DNA from: Oceanisphaera marina
GTDB taxonomy: Bacteria; Pseudomonadota; Gammaproteobacteria; Enterobacterales; Aeromonadaceae
Length of the DNA: 64,000 bases
NCBI RefSeq assembly: GCF_014643915.1
Contig: NZ_BMKE01000001.1
Span: forward strand, 62,001-126,000
Direction of reading: 5' to 3'
Positions 1 through 9,085 of this stretch are shown here, in pieces. The notes under the pieces are model-generated. The model saw only the letters and a program-made list of their open reading frames with translations, was not told the DNA's origin and did no database searches. Numbering within the stretch: the stretch's first letter is position 1; each line of letters starts with the position of its first letter. The position numbers were made by a program, and so were the translations under genes.

Positions 1-2
1 CT

Positions 3-170
3 CGTAAAGTAGGGCTGCGCCAAGATACTGTATCCAAATTCGAGAACACCCCAGAAGGCACTCGACTCGATACCCTGTTCAAATTACTTTCGGCGTTGGA
101 TCTCGAGCTGGAAGTCAAACCCCGCGGCAGCACTCCTAATGCCGCAGAGCAATGGAAGGAAGAATGGTAA
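3..170 (+). CDS. HipB-like antitoxin, C-terminal fragment (5' truncated by window edge)
   Basis: An open frame enters from the window edge and stops at 168-170, giving about 55 residues. The visible part has the end of a helix-turn-helix (RQDTVSKFENTPEGTR) and then LDTLFKLLSALDLELEV, the usual XRE/HipB arrangement of recognition helix and dimerisation tail. Its TAA stop shares its last base with the ATG of the following hipA-like gene, as in hipBA operons. It should be the operon autorepressor and antitoxin for the kinase next to it. The N-terminus and promoter lie outside the window. Confidence 0.8.
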   Translation, partial: RKVGLRQDTVSKFENTPEGTRLDTLFKLLSALDLELEVKPRGSTPNAAEQWKEEW

Positions 171-1489
171 TGGCCAATCTAACCATTGCCATGAATGGCT
201 ACCAAGTAGGGACTTTATATCGATCACCATCTGGTGCCCATGAGTTCTGGTATAACCAGGACTGGCTCAATATGCCGGGAGCCCGCCCTATTTCACTGTC
301 ATTACCACTAAGGCAGCAACCCTTCAAAGGTGAAGTGGTATATAACTTCTTCGATAATTTACTGCCGGATAATATGCAAATCCGACAGCGTATTGTCGCG
401 CGCCATCAGGCAGCTTCGAGCCAACCCTTCGACCTGTTAGCCAAAATAGGGATGGATAGCGTTGGGGCTCTGCAGATCTATCCAGCCGGCTGCCATCCGG
501 AAGATATTCGAGCAATCCACTGCAAGTCTTTGAATGAGTTGTCATTACTAAATATATTGCAAGGTTACCAATCCAATGCGCCATTGGGGATGATTGCCGG
601 AGAAGAAGACTTTCGAATTTCGATTGCCGGCGCACAGGAAAAGACTGCACTACTCAAACAAAATGGAAGCTGGTATCTGCCACTGGGGAGCACGCCAACA
701 ACGCATATTATCAAGTTGCCAATAGGTGCAATTCAAAGTCATTCTCATACGATTGATTTAAGTACCAGTGTCGAGAACGAGTTGGTTTGCTTACGCTTGG
801 CCCAAGCTTTAGGCCTAGAAGTAGCAGAAGCAGATATTCTTGAAGTTAAGGCTTTCCGAGCGCTATCGGTAACCCGTTTTGACCGCCGCCATTCTTCTGA
901 CAACCAGTGGATAATGCGTTTACCGCAAGAGGATTTTTGTCAGGTGCTGGGGGTATCTCCCGGCCTCAAATACGAAAGTGACGGCGGCCCGGGAATTATC
1001 GACATAATGACTTATCTGCTGGGTTCTGCTCGGCCAGAGCAAGACAGAGCGACGTTCATGCGAGCTCAAGTGGTATTCTGGCTGCTGGCAGCAACGGACG
1101 GCCACGCCAAAAACTTTTCGGTTTTTCTACTGCCGAGTGGAGCTTTCAGACTAACGCCCCTCTATGACATTTTGTCGGTCTACCCAGTGATGGGAGGTTT
1201 GGGGTTATCTGAACGCAAAATAAAAATGGCCATGGGACTACAGGGGAAATCTGGCCGACATTACAAATGGTATAACCTTTTTCCTCGCCATTTTATAGCA
1301 ACAGCTCAGGCGGCCGGGTTTGATGAAACAACGATGCAGGCAATACTGGATGACGTTGGCAATCGCGTCCCCACAGCCATAAAAGCAGTCAGAGAATCGT
1401 TACCGGCAAACTTTCCGGACGAAGTTAGCGAGGCTATCTTCTCAGGGCTAGAAAAACGAGCCAAACGGTTAACAGCCGCTTCCAACTAA
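170..1489 (+). CDS. hipA: HipA-family serine/threonine kinase toxin
   Basis: About 440 residues, the normal size for HipA toxins, which phosphorylate a translation component (GltX in E. coli) and induce growth arrest. Visible kinase signatures are the ATP-binding loop FRISIAGAQEK (residues ~148-158), the catalytic-loop TDGHAKN with Asp310, and the metal-binding YD at 332-333, matching E. coli HipA Asp309 and Asp332. The N-terminal subdomain (VGTLYRSPSGAHEFWY) is also typical. I chose ATG 170 because it overlaps the hipB stop (TAATG) and has GGAAGGA 9-15 bases upstream; ATG 164 and 152 are alternatives. All catalytic residues are present, so it is probably active. The substrate cannot be predicted. 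A family A repeat starts 11 bp after the stop. Confidence 0.93.
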   Translation: MANLTIAMNGYQVGTLYRSPSGAHEFWYNQDWLNMPGARPISLSLPLRQQPFKGEVVYNFFDNLLPDNMQIRQRIVARHQAASSQPFDLLAKIGMDSVGALQIYPAGCHPEDIRAIHCKSLNELSLLNILQGYQSNAPLGMIAGEEDFRISIAGAQEKTALLKQNGSWYLPLGSTPTTHIIKLPIGAIQSHSHTIDLSTSVENELVCLRLAQALGLEVAEADILEVKAFRALSVTRFDRRHSSDNQWIMRLPQEDFCQVLGVSPGLKYESDGGPGIIDIMTYLLGSARPEQDRATFMRAQVVFWLLAATDGHAKNFSVFLLPSGAFRLTPLYDILSVYPVMGGLGLSERKIKMAMGLQGKSGRHYKWYNLFPRHFIATAQAAGFDETTMQAILDDVGNRVPTAIKAVRESLPANFPDEVSEAIFSGLEKRAKRLTAASN

Positions 1490-1500
1490 AAGATACCCCC

Positions 1501-1594
1501 TGTAGTCTGGCGCTTCAGCTGCCAGCTCTGCGTTAGCAGAAGGTTTTTTAAAATCCCGCCGAGACGGGAGTGCGCGCTCAAAGCGGCACCTACA
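1501..1594. repeat. Dispersed REP/MITE-like element, family A, full copy
   Basis: A 94-bp element running from TGTAGTCTGGCGCTTCAGCT to AAAGCGGCACCTACA. Its ends are imperfect inverted repeats, and inside are hairpins around CTGCGTTAGCAG and TCCCGCCGAGACGGGA. The same organisation recurs near 15.0, 25.1, 29.1 and 29.2 kb. This copy lies directly downstream of hipA. Confidence 0.8.
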
Positions 1595-1673
1595 ATAAAC
1601 CGCCCTATGCCGTATTAACAGGCTTACCCCGGTATCTTGTTTTGTATTCTGAAGATACAAAACACACTGCCCC

Positions 1674-1708
1674 CTGCAGCCCGGCGCTTCAGCTGCCGGA
1701 ACAGGCCA
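1674..1708. repeat. Family A repeat, left-end fragment
   Basis: TGCAGCCCGGCGCTTCAGCT followed by GCCGGAACAGG matches the left end of the family A element and then diverges. The AAACACACT just before it is also found before the second copy at 29.2 kb. The rest of 1595-1771 holds an AT-rich hairpin (TTTTGTAT/ATACAAAA around 1640-1662) and no gene. Confidence 0.6.
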
Positions 1709-1771
1709 TGCCCAGTCATCAGGCACAATACCAACCCTACCGCCCAGTTGGTTTAACTTACCGCTGACAGC

Positions 1772-2266
1772 TTACGGCTTAAAACTGTCCTTTATCCCGA
1801 AATAGCGCTTGTGCAGCTCGCGGACTTCGTCCATCAACTCCGGCACCGGGCCCACTACGGTGATCTCGGGCGCCACCTCGTTGATGGCCAGCGCCTTGAC
1901 CGGCGCGGCCGGCAGGCCCCATTCGTCGCACCAGGCAGCAAACTGCGCCGCGGAGCAGATATACACCACTCGCCCCAGCCCCGCCCAGGCATGAGCCGCC
2001 GCGCACATGGGGCAATGCTCACCCGAGGTATACAGGGTGGTTTGCGCCCGTTCGGTTTCGCTTAAATGCTCAGCCGCCCACTGCGCCAGGGCCAGCTCGG
2101 GATGCCAGGTGGCATTGGTATGGATCTGGTTGTGATCTTCGGCCAACACGGCGCCATTGGCCGACACCAGCACAGAACCAAACGGCTGGTCCCCGCTGTT
2201 CAGTGACTCTTCCGCCAATGCCACACACCGGCGCAGATGTCGTAAATCCTGCTCGTTCAATGCCAT
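1772..2266 (-). CDS. Nucleoside/nucleobase deaminase, cytidine-deaminase fold
   Basis: 164 residues of the CDA-fold zinc deaminase superfamily (TadA, guanine deaminase and relatives). Zinc ligands and the catalytic glutamate are visible as H55-P-E57 (HPELALAQWA) and C85-P-M-C88 (EHCPMCAAA). The HPE variant, with proline where TadA has alanine, and the length suggest a free-nucleoside or nucleobase deaminase rather than the tRNA enzyme. The start has a good ribosome site (AGGGGGATAAG) just upstream. It diverges from the methyltransferase/helicase operon across 161 bp. It may be unrelated metabolism or part of the island, since deaminases also occur in phage-defence loci. The exact substrate is unknown. 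Confidence 0.8.
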   Translation of the reverse strand: MALNEQDLRHLRRCVALAEESLNSGDQPFGSVLVSANGAVLAEDHNQIHTNATWHPELALAQWAAEHLSETERAQTTLYTSGEHCPMCAAAHAWAGLGRVVYICSAAQFAAWCDEWGLPAAPVKALAINEVAPEITVVGPVPELMDEVRELHKRYFGIKDSFKP

Positions 2267-2427
2267 CTTATCCCCCTGTTTGCGGTAGATTCAGCAAAAA
2301 TGATTTGTTACCCACTCTAGCTGACCGGATTCGGCACTACAAAATCACAACCTTGCCCGACCGAGTCAGACAAGTCTTTGTTGAGTCTGATACAGTACCG
2401 AAAGGCACCCACTTTTACAGCAGAAAA

Positions 2428-3012
2428 ATGTCACTCGATTACTATCAGCAGCAAGCCGAGCTTTTCCATCACAACACCAAATCCGTGGACATGACGCCCC
2501 TGTACCAGCGGTTTCTGCCTTATGTTGCCAAGGGCGGCCACATTGTGGACGCCGGCTGTGGCTCGGGCCGAGACAGCCTTTATTTTGCCAGCTCGGGCTT
2601 TAGCGTCAGCGCCTTCGATGCCAGCCCGGCACTGGTCGAACTGGCCCGCCAGCACACCGGCCTGCCAATCAGCCTGTGCCGCTTCGAAGAGTTCACGCCC
2701 CCCACACCGGCAGACGCCATTTGGGCCTGTGCCTCTCTGCTGCATGTACCGTTAGCCGAACTAACCGCCGTGATGGCGCACCTGACCGAGCAATTGAAAC
2801 CCGGCGGCGTGTTTTACTGCTCCTTCAAATACGGCCATGGCGAAGTGACTCGTGAAGGACGCCACTTCACCAACCTGGATGAAACCGGACTAGAGCAGTT
2901 GCTACAGGGCCTGTCGCTGAATCTGGTTGAACACTGGCAAACCGGCGATCTGCGCCCCGGCCGGGAACAGGAGCGCTGGCTGAATGCGGTGTTAAGAAAG
3001 GATACCGTCTGA
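2428..3012 (+). CDS. Class I SAM-dependent methyltransferase
   Basis: 194 residues from ATG 2428. The frame is open further upstream, but that part reads as non-protein sequence and overlaps the divergent deaminase. SAM-binding motif I is DAGCGSGRD at ~41-49, the acidic motif II follows at FDASP, and later ASLLHVPLAEL and LKPGGVFYCSFKYG fit the TehB/UbiE-like Rossmann fold. No NPPY/DPPY motif is present, so it is not an obvious N6-adenine or N4-cytosine DNA methylase. Its TGA overlaps the ATG of the next gene (TGATG), indicating translational coupling with the first helicase. Its target is unknown, and it may act with the two helicases. Confidence 0.8.
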   Translation: MSLDYYQQQAELFHHNTKSVDMTPLYQRFLPYVAKGGHIVDAGCGSGRDSLYFASSGFSVSAFDASPALVELARQHTGLPISLCRFEEFTPPTPADAIWACASLLHVPLAELTAVMAHLTEQLKPGGVFYCSFKYGHGEVTREGRHFTNLDETGLEQLLQGLSLNLVEHWQTGDLRPGREQERWLNAVLRKDTV

Positions 3013-5903
3013 TGAGCTCGCCACAACTGCTGACCGGTGGCAGCCCTCAGGATCCGGGCTTTAATCAGCCGCTGCTCGAACCTCTGCTTAACGCCATCAA
3101 CCAGACCTGTGCCCACAGCCAGATCGACATTGCCGTGTCTTTCATTCGTTACAGCGGCTGGCGCCTGTTGCATACCGCCCTGTTTGAGGCCCTTGATCGC
3201 GGTGTAACCCTGCGCATCATCACCTCCGACTATCTGGATGTGACCGAACCGGTCGCCCTGCGAGAAATGATGCTGCTGGCCGAGCGCGGTGCCCGGGTGC
3301 ACATCTATGAAAGCGCAGGCAATGCGGGTTTTCACCTCAAGTCGTATTTGTTTATTCAGCAACACACCCGCCAGCATCTGACCGGACTGGGCCTGGTGGG
3401 CTCCAGCAATATCTCGCGCGCGGCACTCACCGAATCACTGGAATGGAATTGGCAGCTAAGGGTCGACGACGACATTAACAGCCCTGCCGCAGCCAGCTTG
3501 CTGGCGCTGCAAAGCCGGATAGAGCAATTGGCACAAGACCCTCGCCTGAAGCCACTGACTCATCACTGGATCCATGCTTATCTTGAACGTTACCAGCAAA
3601 GTTCATTACCCCAGCTTCGTCTGATCACCGGCGATACCGCCAGCGACGATGAGACGCTGCGCGACACACCCCTGCCCAATGCGGTACAGGAAGAAGCACT
3701 GGCCGCCTTGCATCACACTCGCCAGCAAGGCTTCAAGCGCGGCCTGGTGGTCATGGCCACCGGCTTGGGCAAAACCTGGCTGGCTGCCTTTGATGCTCGC
3801 CAGCTGAAGGCCGGAAAACTGCTGTTTGTGGCACACCGCGACGAGATTATCCGTCAGGCTCAGGCCACCTTCATTCGCATGAATCCCAAGGCCCACACCG
3901 GCCTGTATAACGGCCAACAGCAACAACAGGCAGACTGGCTGTTTGCTTCGGTGCAAACCCTGGGCCGCGCCGAACATTTACAGCAATTCGATCAGCATCA
4001 CTTTGATTACATCATTGTCGATGAATTTCATCATGCCACGGCCCCGACCTATCGCCGCTTGCTGGATCATTTTCGGCCCCGTTTTCTGCTTGGCCTGACC
4101 GCCACGCCCGACCGCACCGATCAGGCCGACATACTCGCCCTGTGCGACGATAACCTGGTGTTCGAGCGCGGCCTGCGCGACGCCATCGTCGATAAACATC
4201 TGGTGCCCTTTATCTACCAGGGCGTATTTGACGAGTTTATCAACTACGACGAGATCCCGTGGCGCAACGGCCGCTTCGATCCCGATGCTTTAGACGCCGC
4301 CTTTGCCAGCCAGAAACGAGCCAGACACGCACTGGAAAAATGGCGCGAGTTTAGCCAGAGTCGCACTCTGGCATTTTGTATCTCTACTCGCCATGCCGAC
4401 TTTATGGCGCGCACCTTCAACGCAGCCAACATCAAAGCCGCCGCCGTGTATGCCGGTTCGGCCATGCCCCGTAACCAGGCACTGAGCGAATTGGCGGAAG
4501 GAAAATTGCAGGTTATTTTCTCGGTCGACTTGTTCAACGAAGGCACGGATCTGCCGGCCATCGACACCCTGCTGATGCTGCGCCCCACCGAATCACGCAT
4601 TGTATTTTTGCAGCAGCTGGGCCGGGGCCTGCGCCTATGTGCCGGCAAAACGCACCTGATGGTGATCGATCTGGTGGGCAATCATAACGCCTGTCTGTTC
4701 AAGCCAGAGCTGTTACAGACCGTCACCGGTACTGAAAGAATAAGCGGCAGCCAAACCACGCCGGCCCTGCCCGAAGGCTGCTTCATCAACCTGGATCCCC
4801 AGCTGATCCCCTTGATGGAGAAACTGCGCTATGGTGGCCGGGTTAAAGTCGTGGACGATTATCGCCGCTTGAAAGACGAACAGGGCCACCGACCAACGGC
4901 CGTACAGGCTTTTCAGGCGGGGCTCAACTTTGGCAAATTACGCCAACAACACGGCAGCTGGTTTGAACTGACGCAAAGCGAAGGTGATCTCACGCCTTCT
5001 GCCGTGATCGTGCTGGACAAGCTCAGAGACTTTTTACTGACCGGCATAGAAACCACCTCGTTGACCAAAAGCTTCAAGATCATCCTGCTGCAGGCGCTGC
5101 TGGATCTCGACGGCCTGCGCCACCCGACGACCCTGAGCGCCCTGGCCGAGCAATCGCGCCATGTGCTGGAACGCCACCCAGACTTGTTACAACTAGACTT
5201 GCCTGCCGCACAGCAGGCCATGACTGCCAACTCGACAACCTGGCTGACCTACTGGAAAAACAACCCCGTTAAATTCAGCACCGGCGGTAACCCCGACTCT
5301 CGGGCCGATTACTGGTTTGACGTCATCAACGAGCACTTCACGCCCCGTTTCAGCTTGCCCGATAATGAACTGGCAACCCTGCACCTGATGATGCAGGAAC
5401 TGGTCGACTTGCGCCTGGCCGAATACCGCCGTCGCAAAGCCGATGCTTTGGCTAAAACCAAAGCAACTGCAAGTGTTACCCAAGCAAACGTTATCGAACT
5501 GCCCTACTTCCCCAGTCTTAAAATTGCCTGTGGCCATTTTAAAACCGGCCGCAGCGACGATGCCAAGCTCATGACCATTGCCGATCAATACGGCCCTCTC
5601 GACAGCAAACGGCACTTTCTGGCTCACGCCAGAGGCAATTCCATGAACGGCGGCAAACATCCCATACAGGATGGAGATCTGCTACTGCTGGAATTGATCA
5701 GCTCGGATAGTGCCGGATCCATCAGCAATCAAACCCTCGCCATCGAACAACAAGACACCACCGGCGATAACCAGTATCTGCTGCGAATCGTGAAGAAAAC
5801 CCCGGACGGCAGCTACCACCTCCACGCCAGCAACCCGGATTACGACGACATCACTGCCACCGACGACATGAAGCCGTTTGCACGACTGAAAGGCGTGATT
5901 TAA
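3012..5903 (+). CDS. PLD-like/SF2 helicase with C-terminal LexA/S24-type peptidase-like domain
   Basis: 963 residues in three parts. (1) An N-terminal phospholipase-D-like domain with one HxK...GSxN half-site: H108-L-K110 and G130-SSN133. (2) An SF2 helicase core with Walker A MATGLGKT (248-255), DEFHH (337-341), LTATPDR, and the arginine-finger motif QQLGRGLRL near 534-542. (3) About 130 C-terminal residues resembling the S24/LexA peptidase fold, with ARGNSM (Ser877) followed by QDGDLLLLE and then LLRIVKK (Lys928/929), the spacing expected for a Ser-Lys dyad. Translation is coupled to the methyltransferase. The next helicase starts 42 bp downstream. PLD-SF2 proteins act on nucleic acids, often in defence or repair; the peptidase-like tail is unusual. 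Domain calls are by motif reading, and the tail is the least certain. Confidence 0.82.
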   Translation: MSSPQLLTGGSPQDPGFNQPLLEPLLNAINQTCAHSQIDIAVSFIRYSGWRLLHTALFEALDRGVTLRIITSDYLDVTEPVALREMMLLAERGARVHIYESAGNAGFHLKSYLFIQQHTRQHLTGLGLVGSSNISRAALTESLEWNWQLRVDDDINSPAAASLLALQSRIEQLAQDPRLKPLTHHWIHAYLERYQQSSLPQLRLITGDTASDDETLRDTPLPNAVQEEALAALHHTRQQGFKRGLVVMATGLGKTWLAAFDARQLKAGKLLFVAHRDEIIRQAQATFIRMNPKAHTGLYNGQQQQQADWLFASVQTLGRAEHLQQFDQHHFDYIIVDEFHHATAPTYRRLLDHFRPRFLLGLTATPDRTDQADILALCDDNLVFERGLRDAIVDKHLVPFIYQGVFDEFINYDEIPWRNGRFDPDALDAAFASQKRARHALEKWREFSQSRTLAFCISTRHADFMARTFNAANIKAAAVYAGSAMPRNQALSELAEGKLQVIFSVDLFNEGTDLPAIDTLLMLRPTESRIVFLQQLGRGLRLCAGKTHLMVIDLVGNHNACLFKPELLQTVTGTERISGSQTTPALPEGCFINLDPQLIPLMEKLRYGGRVKVVDDYRRLKDEQGHRPTAVQAFQAGLNFGKLRQQHGSWFELTQSEGDLTPSAVIVLDKLRDFLLTGIETTSLTKSFKIILLQALLDLDGLRHPTTLSALAEQSRHVLERHPDLLQLDLPAAQQAMTANSTTWLTYWKNNPVKFSTGGNPDSRADYWFDVINEHFTPRFSLPDNELATLHLMMQELVDLRLAEYRRRKADALAKTKATASVTQANVIELPYFPSLKIACGHFKTGRSDDAKLMTIADQYGPLDSKRHFLAHARGNSMNGGKHPIQDGDLLLLELISSDSAGSISNQTLAIEQQDTTGDNQYLLRIVKKTPDGSYHLHASNPDYDDITATDDMKPFARLKGVI

Positions 5904-5945
5904 GAACCTGCTCAATGACAATAAAAAACAATAACAAGGGATAAG

Positions 5946-8900
5946 ATGAAAGCACCATTGGCACAGGGACTCTACGATCTGCTCACCACTCAGGGAGTAG
6001 AACAGGCAGTATCAGAAAGCGGGCTCAGCGCCCACCCCGAAGAACTAAATCCGGCCTTCAGTCACGAACGTTTGGCTGATGCGTTGGCCGAGCAGCTGTC
6101 CCAGCTTTTAGCTGGGGTCAGTGGTGATAAACAGGTCAAGGTGAAGGCACAAGCCGAGCTTATCAACGACATACTGCGATACTCTCGTCAGCGAGTGAAC
6201 CAAGATGATGTATCCGATCTGTTATGCACTCCGCCTCAAGTACTGCGATCCTTGTACCCCGCTCAGCAAAAGCCTGAGCTTCCAGCCATCGGTTTAGCAC
6301 AACCCTGGCTGTTTACCGCCGGTAAAGATTCTCCCGCCCTGTTGCATGAGCTCACAGCCGAACTGGCATCATGTAACAGCGTCGATATTCTGGTGAGTTT
6401 TATCACCGTATCTGGAGTCCGAAAGATCATAGAGGTGCTCAAGCAGATCACCAGCACCGATGCCAAGGGGCAAAGCCAAGCCAAGGTACGAGTGCTAACC
6501 ACCACCTATGTGGGTGCTACAGAACAAAAAGCGCTGGATACACTGGCCCGATTGCCTAATTGTGAAGTTAAGGTATCACTCGACGGGCGTCGTACCCGCT
6601 TACATGCCAAGGCTTGGATATTTGAACGTAATACCGGCTTTGGCTCCGCCTATGTGGGCAGCGCCAATCTGTCTGGAGCCGCTTTAATGGGCGGGCTAGA
6701 ATGGACGGTTAAATTTACAGAAAAGGGCCAGAACAAACTCTATCAACGGGCACAGGCACATTTTGAAACCCTGTGGCAAGATGGCGAGTTCTTATCTTAT
6801 AACCCAGAAGATCAAACACATCGTAATGAGCTAGCCAAGGCACTTAAACGCGAGTCTGGCCGAGATTTGATTGCAATCCCCACCTTTTTCGATATCGAGC
6901 CCAAGCCCTTTCAGTTAGATATCTTGGAACAACTGGATAATGAAAGAGCCCATGGCCGAATGCGCAACCTGCTGGTTGCGGCTACCGGAACCGGTAAAAC
7001 CGTGATGGCGGCTTTCGATTACCGTCGCCTAGCCCGCAAGCAAGGAGGCTTGCCACGGCTACTATTTGTCGCCCACCGTAAGGAATTGCTGATACAGGCC
7101 ATGCGCACCTTTAGGCTGGTATTGCGCGAGGCCGAGTTCGGTGATCTATTTACCGGTGAGCACCAACCAGAGCAAGATCAGCACCTATTTGCCACCATTC
7201 AAAGCCTGAATGCCCGCAAGCTAGTCTCTCAACGAGCTACAGATTACTGGCACATGGTAATCATTGATGAATGTCATCATATTGAAGCCAACAGCTTCGA
7301 AACACTGCTCTCAAGTATCTCTCCGGCTTATTTACTGGGCTTAACTGCGACACCGGAACGAGCAGATGGCAAGAATATTCTGCGCCATTTCGATAACCGC
7401 CCAGACGGCTCACCGGCAGCACAACTACGTCTGTGGCAGGCGCTAGATCTGCAACTGTTGGCCCCCTTCGAATATTATGCCTGTGACGATGATACCGACT
7501 ACCGGGAGATCCCCTGGAAACAAGCTAACGAACTCAAAGCCCTAGATAACCTGCTTACTGGGAACCATGTTCGAGCGGCGGCAGTTGTCCGCGCTTGGCA
7601 GCAATTAGTAGACGATCCCCGGCGCGGCAAAAGCTTGGTGTTCTGCGTGAGCATTGCTCATGCCGAGTTTATGGCCTCTCAGTTTGAAAAGGTCGGCATC
7701 ATCGCTCGCGTAATTACTGGTAAAAGCTCCGTTCAAGAGCGTCGTGATCTGCCCAAACAACTGGAGCGTGGCGAGATACATGCCATCGTGACCGTAGATC
7801 TCTATAACGAAGGGATCGATCTGCCCTTTGTCGATACCTTGCTGTTACTTCGTCCTACCCAAAGTGCCACTCTGTTTCAACAGCAAATAGGCCGCGGTCT
7901 ACGACTGTTCGAGGGCAAGGAAAGCTGCCTGATCCTTGATTTTGTTGGCCAGCATAAAGAAGGATTCCGCTTCGATATGCTCTACAGCGCCATTACTGGC
8001 CTATCTCGCCGAGAAGTGATCGAAAGCATAGATAAAGGCTTTGGCCGACTACCTAGCGGTTGCTATATCCAACTACAAAAGCAAGCCAGAGAACATATTC
8101 TTAGCAGCCTGAAACAGGCTCTTAATCAGAACTGGCGACGCCTGCAACAGGAGTTGCACGCTTATGTGAGCCTGACTGGCAATCACCAAGTGGCTCTTGA
8201 TGATTTTCTCAACGAGCAGCAGTTGGAGCTGGAAGATATTTATCGCGCAGGCCAAAACAGCGGTTGGACCAATCTGCAACGAGATGCCGGGATCTTACCG
8301 GGTGAAGCTTCAGCCGAGGAACGATATTTCAGCCGTCGACTGGGTAGTTTGTTACATCTGGATGATGCTGCACAGTTACAACTGATAAATCACGTCGCCG
8401 AGAATAATGCCCATTACGCGATCGAAAATGAGCAACAACGGCAGCGGCTACAAATGCTGGCATATCAAATAGACGGCCAACAAAGCCAAACCGGGTCGGC
8501 GCATGACTTCCTCACTCGTCTATCTAAAGTTCCAGTCGTATGTAATGAGCTTGCTCAGCTCAGCAACTACCTAGACGCAAGAACACAGCATCAATACTCA
8601 CCCTTACCTGGGCTAGAAAACACGCCGCTGCGATTACATGCGGCTTACCAAAGCCGGGAAATCCTTACCGCCGTAGGTTTTCTTAGCGCAGAAAAGCGTA
8701 CGCCGTTTCAGGCGGGTGTACTGACGCTCAAAGAGAGAAAAACCGAGTTACTGTTCGTGACGTTAGATAAGAGTACGGCCCTACACGAAGGTGTGGCCTA
8801 TAACGACTACGCCATCAGTCAGTCTCAGTTCCACTGGCAGTCTCAAAACAGTGCTGGCCCCAGCACTCCAAGTGGCAGCCGCTACATTGAAAGCGAAGCT

Positions 8901-9071
8901 AATGGCTGGCAGTTTCAGCTATTTGTGCGCATCGACAAAAACTCACCCTATCGCGCCTGCGGCCCGGTGAAATTTATGCATTATCACGGCAGCAAGCCGA
9001 TGAATATCACCTGGCAGCTTAAACATCAGCTACCAGTAAGGTTATTCAAAGAGTTTAGTGTGCTGGGATAA
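5946..9071 (+). CDS. PLD-like/SF2 helicase with DUF3427-type C-terminus
   Basis: 1041 residues, paralogous in layout to the preceding helicase but with extra N-terminal sequence of about 110 residues. The PLD half-site is H220-A-K222 and G238-SAN241. The helicase core has Walker A ATGTGKT (346-352), DECHH (441-445), LTATPER, DLYNEGIDLPFVDT and QQQIGRGLRLFEG. The C-terminal third (YQSREILTAVGF, then a beta-rich stretch ending in a KFMHYHGSKPMNI-like segment) reads as a DUF3427 region. ATG 5946 has AAGGGAT 6-12 bases upstream. It probably forms one transcript with the methyltransferase and first helicase. PLD-SF2-DUF3427 proteins are widespread in variable genomic regions with no settled function. 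All helicase motifs look intact. Confidence 0.85.
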   Translation: MKAPLAQGLYDLLTTQGVEQAVSESGLSAHPEELNPAFSHERLADALAEQLSQLLAGVSGDKQVKVKAQAELINDILRYSRQRVNQDDVSDLLCTPPQVLRSLYPAQQKPELPAIGLAQPWLFTAGKDSPALLHELTAELASCNSVDILVSFITVSGVRKIIEVLKQITSTDAKGQSQAKVRVLTTTYVGATEQKALDTLARLPNCEVKVSLDGRRTRLHAKAWIFERNTGFGSAYVGSANLSGAALMGGLEWTVKFTEKGQNKLYQRAQAHFETLWQDGEFLSYNPEDQTHRNELAKALKRESGRDLIAIPTFFDIEPKPFQLDILEQLDNERAHGRMRNLLVAATGTGKTVMAAFDYRRLARKQGGLPRLLFVAHRKELLIQAMRTFRLVLREAEFGDLFTGEHQPEQDQHLFATIQSLNARKLVSQRATDYWHMVIIDECHHIEANSFETLLSSISPAYLLGLTATPERADGKNILRHFDNRPDGSPAAQLRLWQALDLQLLAPFEYYACDDDTDYREIPWKQANELKALDNLLTGNHVRAAAVVRAWQQLVDDPRRGKSLVFCVSIAHAEFMASQFEKVGIIARVITGKSSVQERRDLPKQLERGEIHAIVTVDLYNEGIDLPFVDTLLLLRPTQSATLFQQQIGRGLRLFEGKESCLILDFVGQHKEGFRFDMLYSAITGLSRREVIESIDKGFGRLPSGCYIQLQKQAREHILSSLKQALNQNWRRLQQELHAYVSLTGNHQVALDDFLNEQQLELEDIYRAGQNSGWTNLQRDAGILPGEASAEERYFSRRLGSLLHLDDAAQLQLINHVAENNAHYAIENEQQRQRLQMLAYQIDGQQSQTGSAHDFLTRLSKVPVVCNELAQLSNYLDARTQHQYSPLPGLENTPLRLHAAYQSREILTAVGFLSAEKRTPFQAGVLTLKERKTELLFVTLDKSTALHEGVAYNDYAISQSQFHWQSQNSAGPSTPSGSRYIESEANGWQFQLFVRIDKNSPYRACGPVKFMHYHGSKPMNITWQLKHQLPVRLFKEFSVLG

Positions 9072-9085
9072 GACTAGCTGTCATA

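Noticed and set aside
2267-2427. LexA box for the S24-domain helicase operon
   Set aside because: CTGATACAG near 2389-2397 lacks the CTGT-N8-ACAG spacing, so I do not call an SOS operator.
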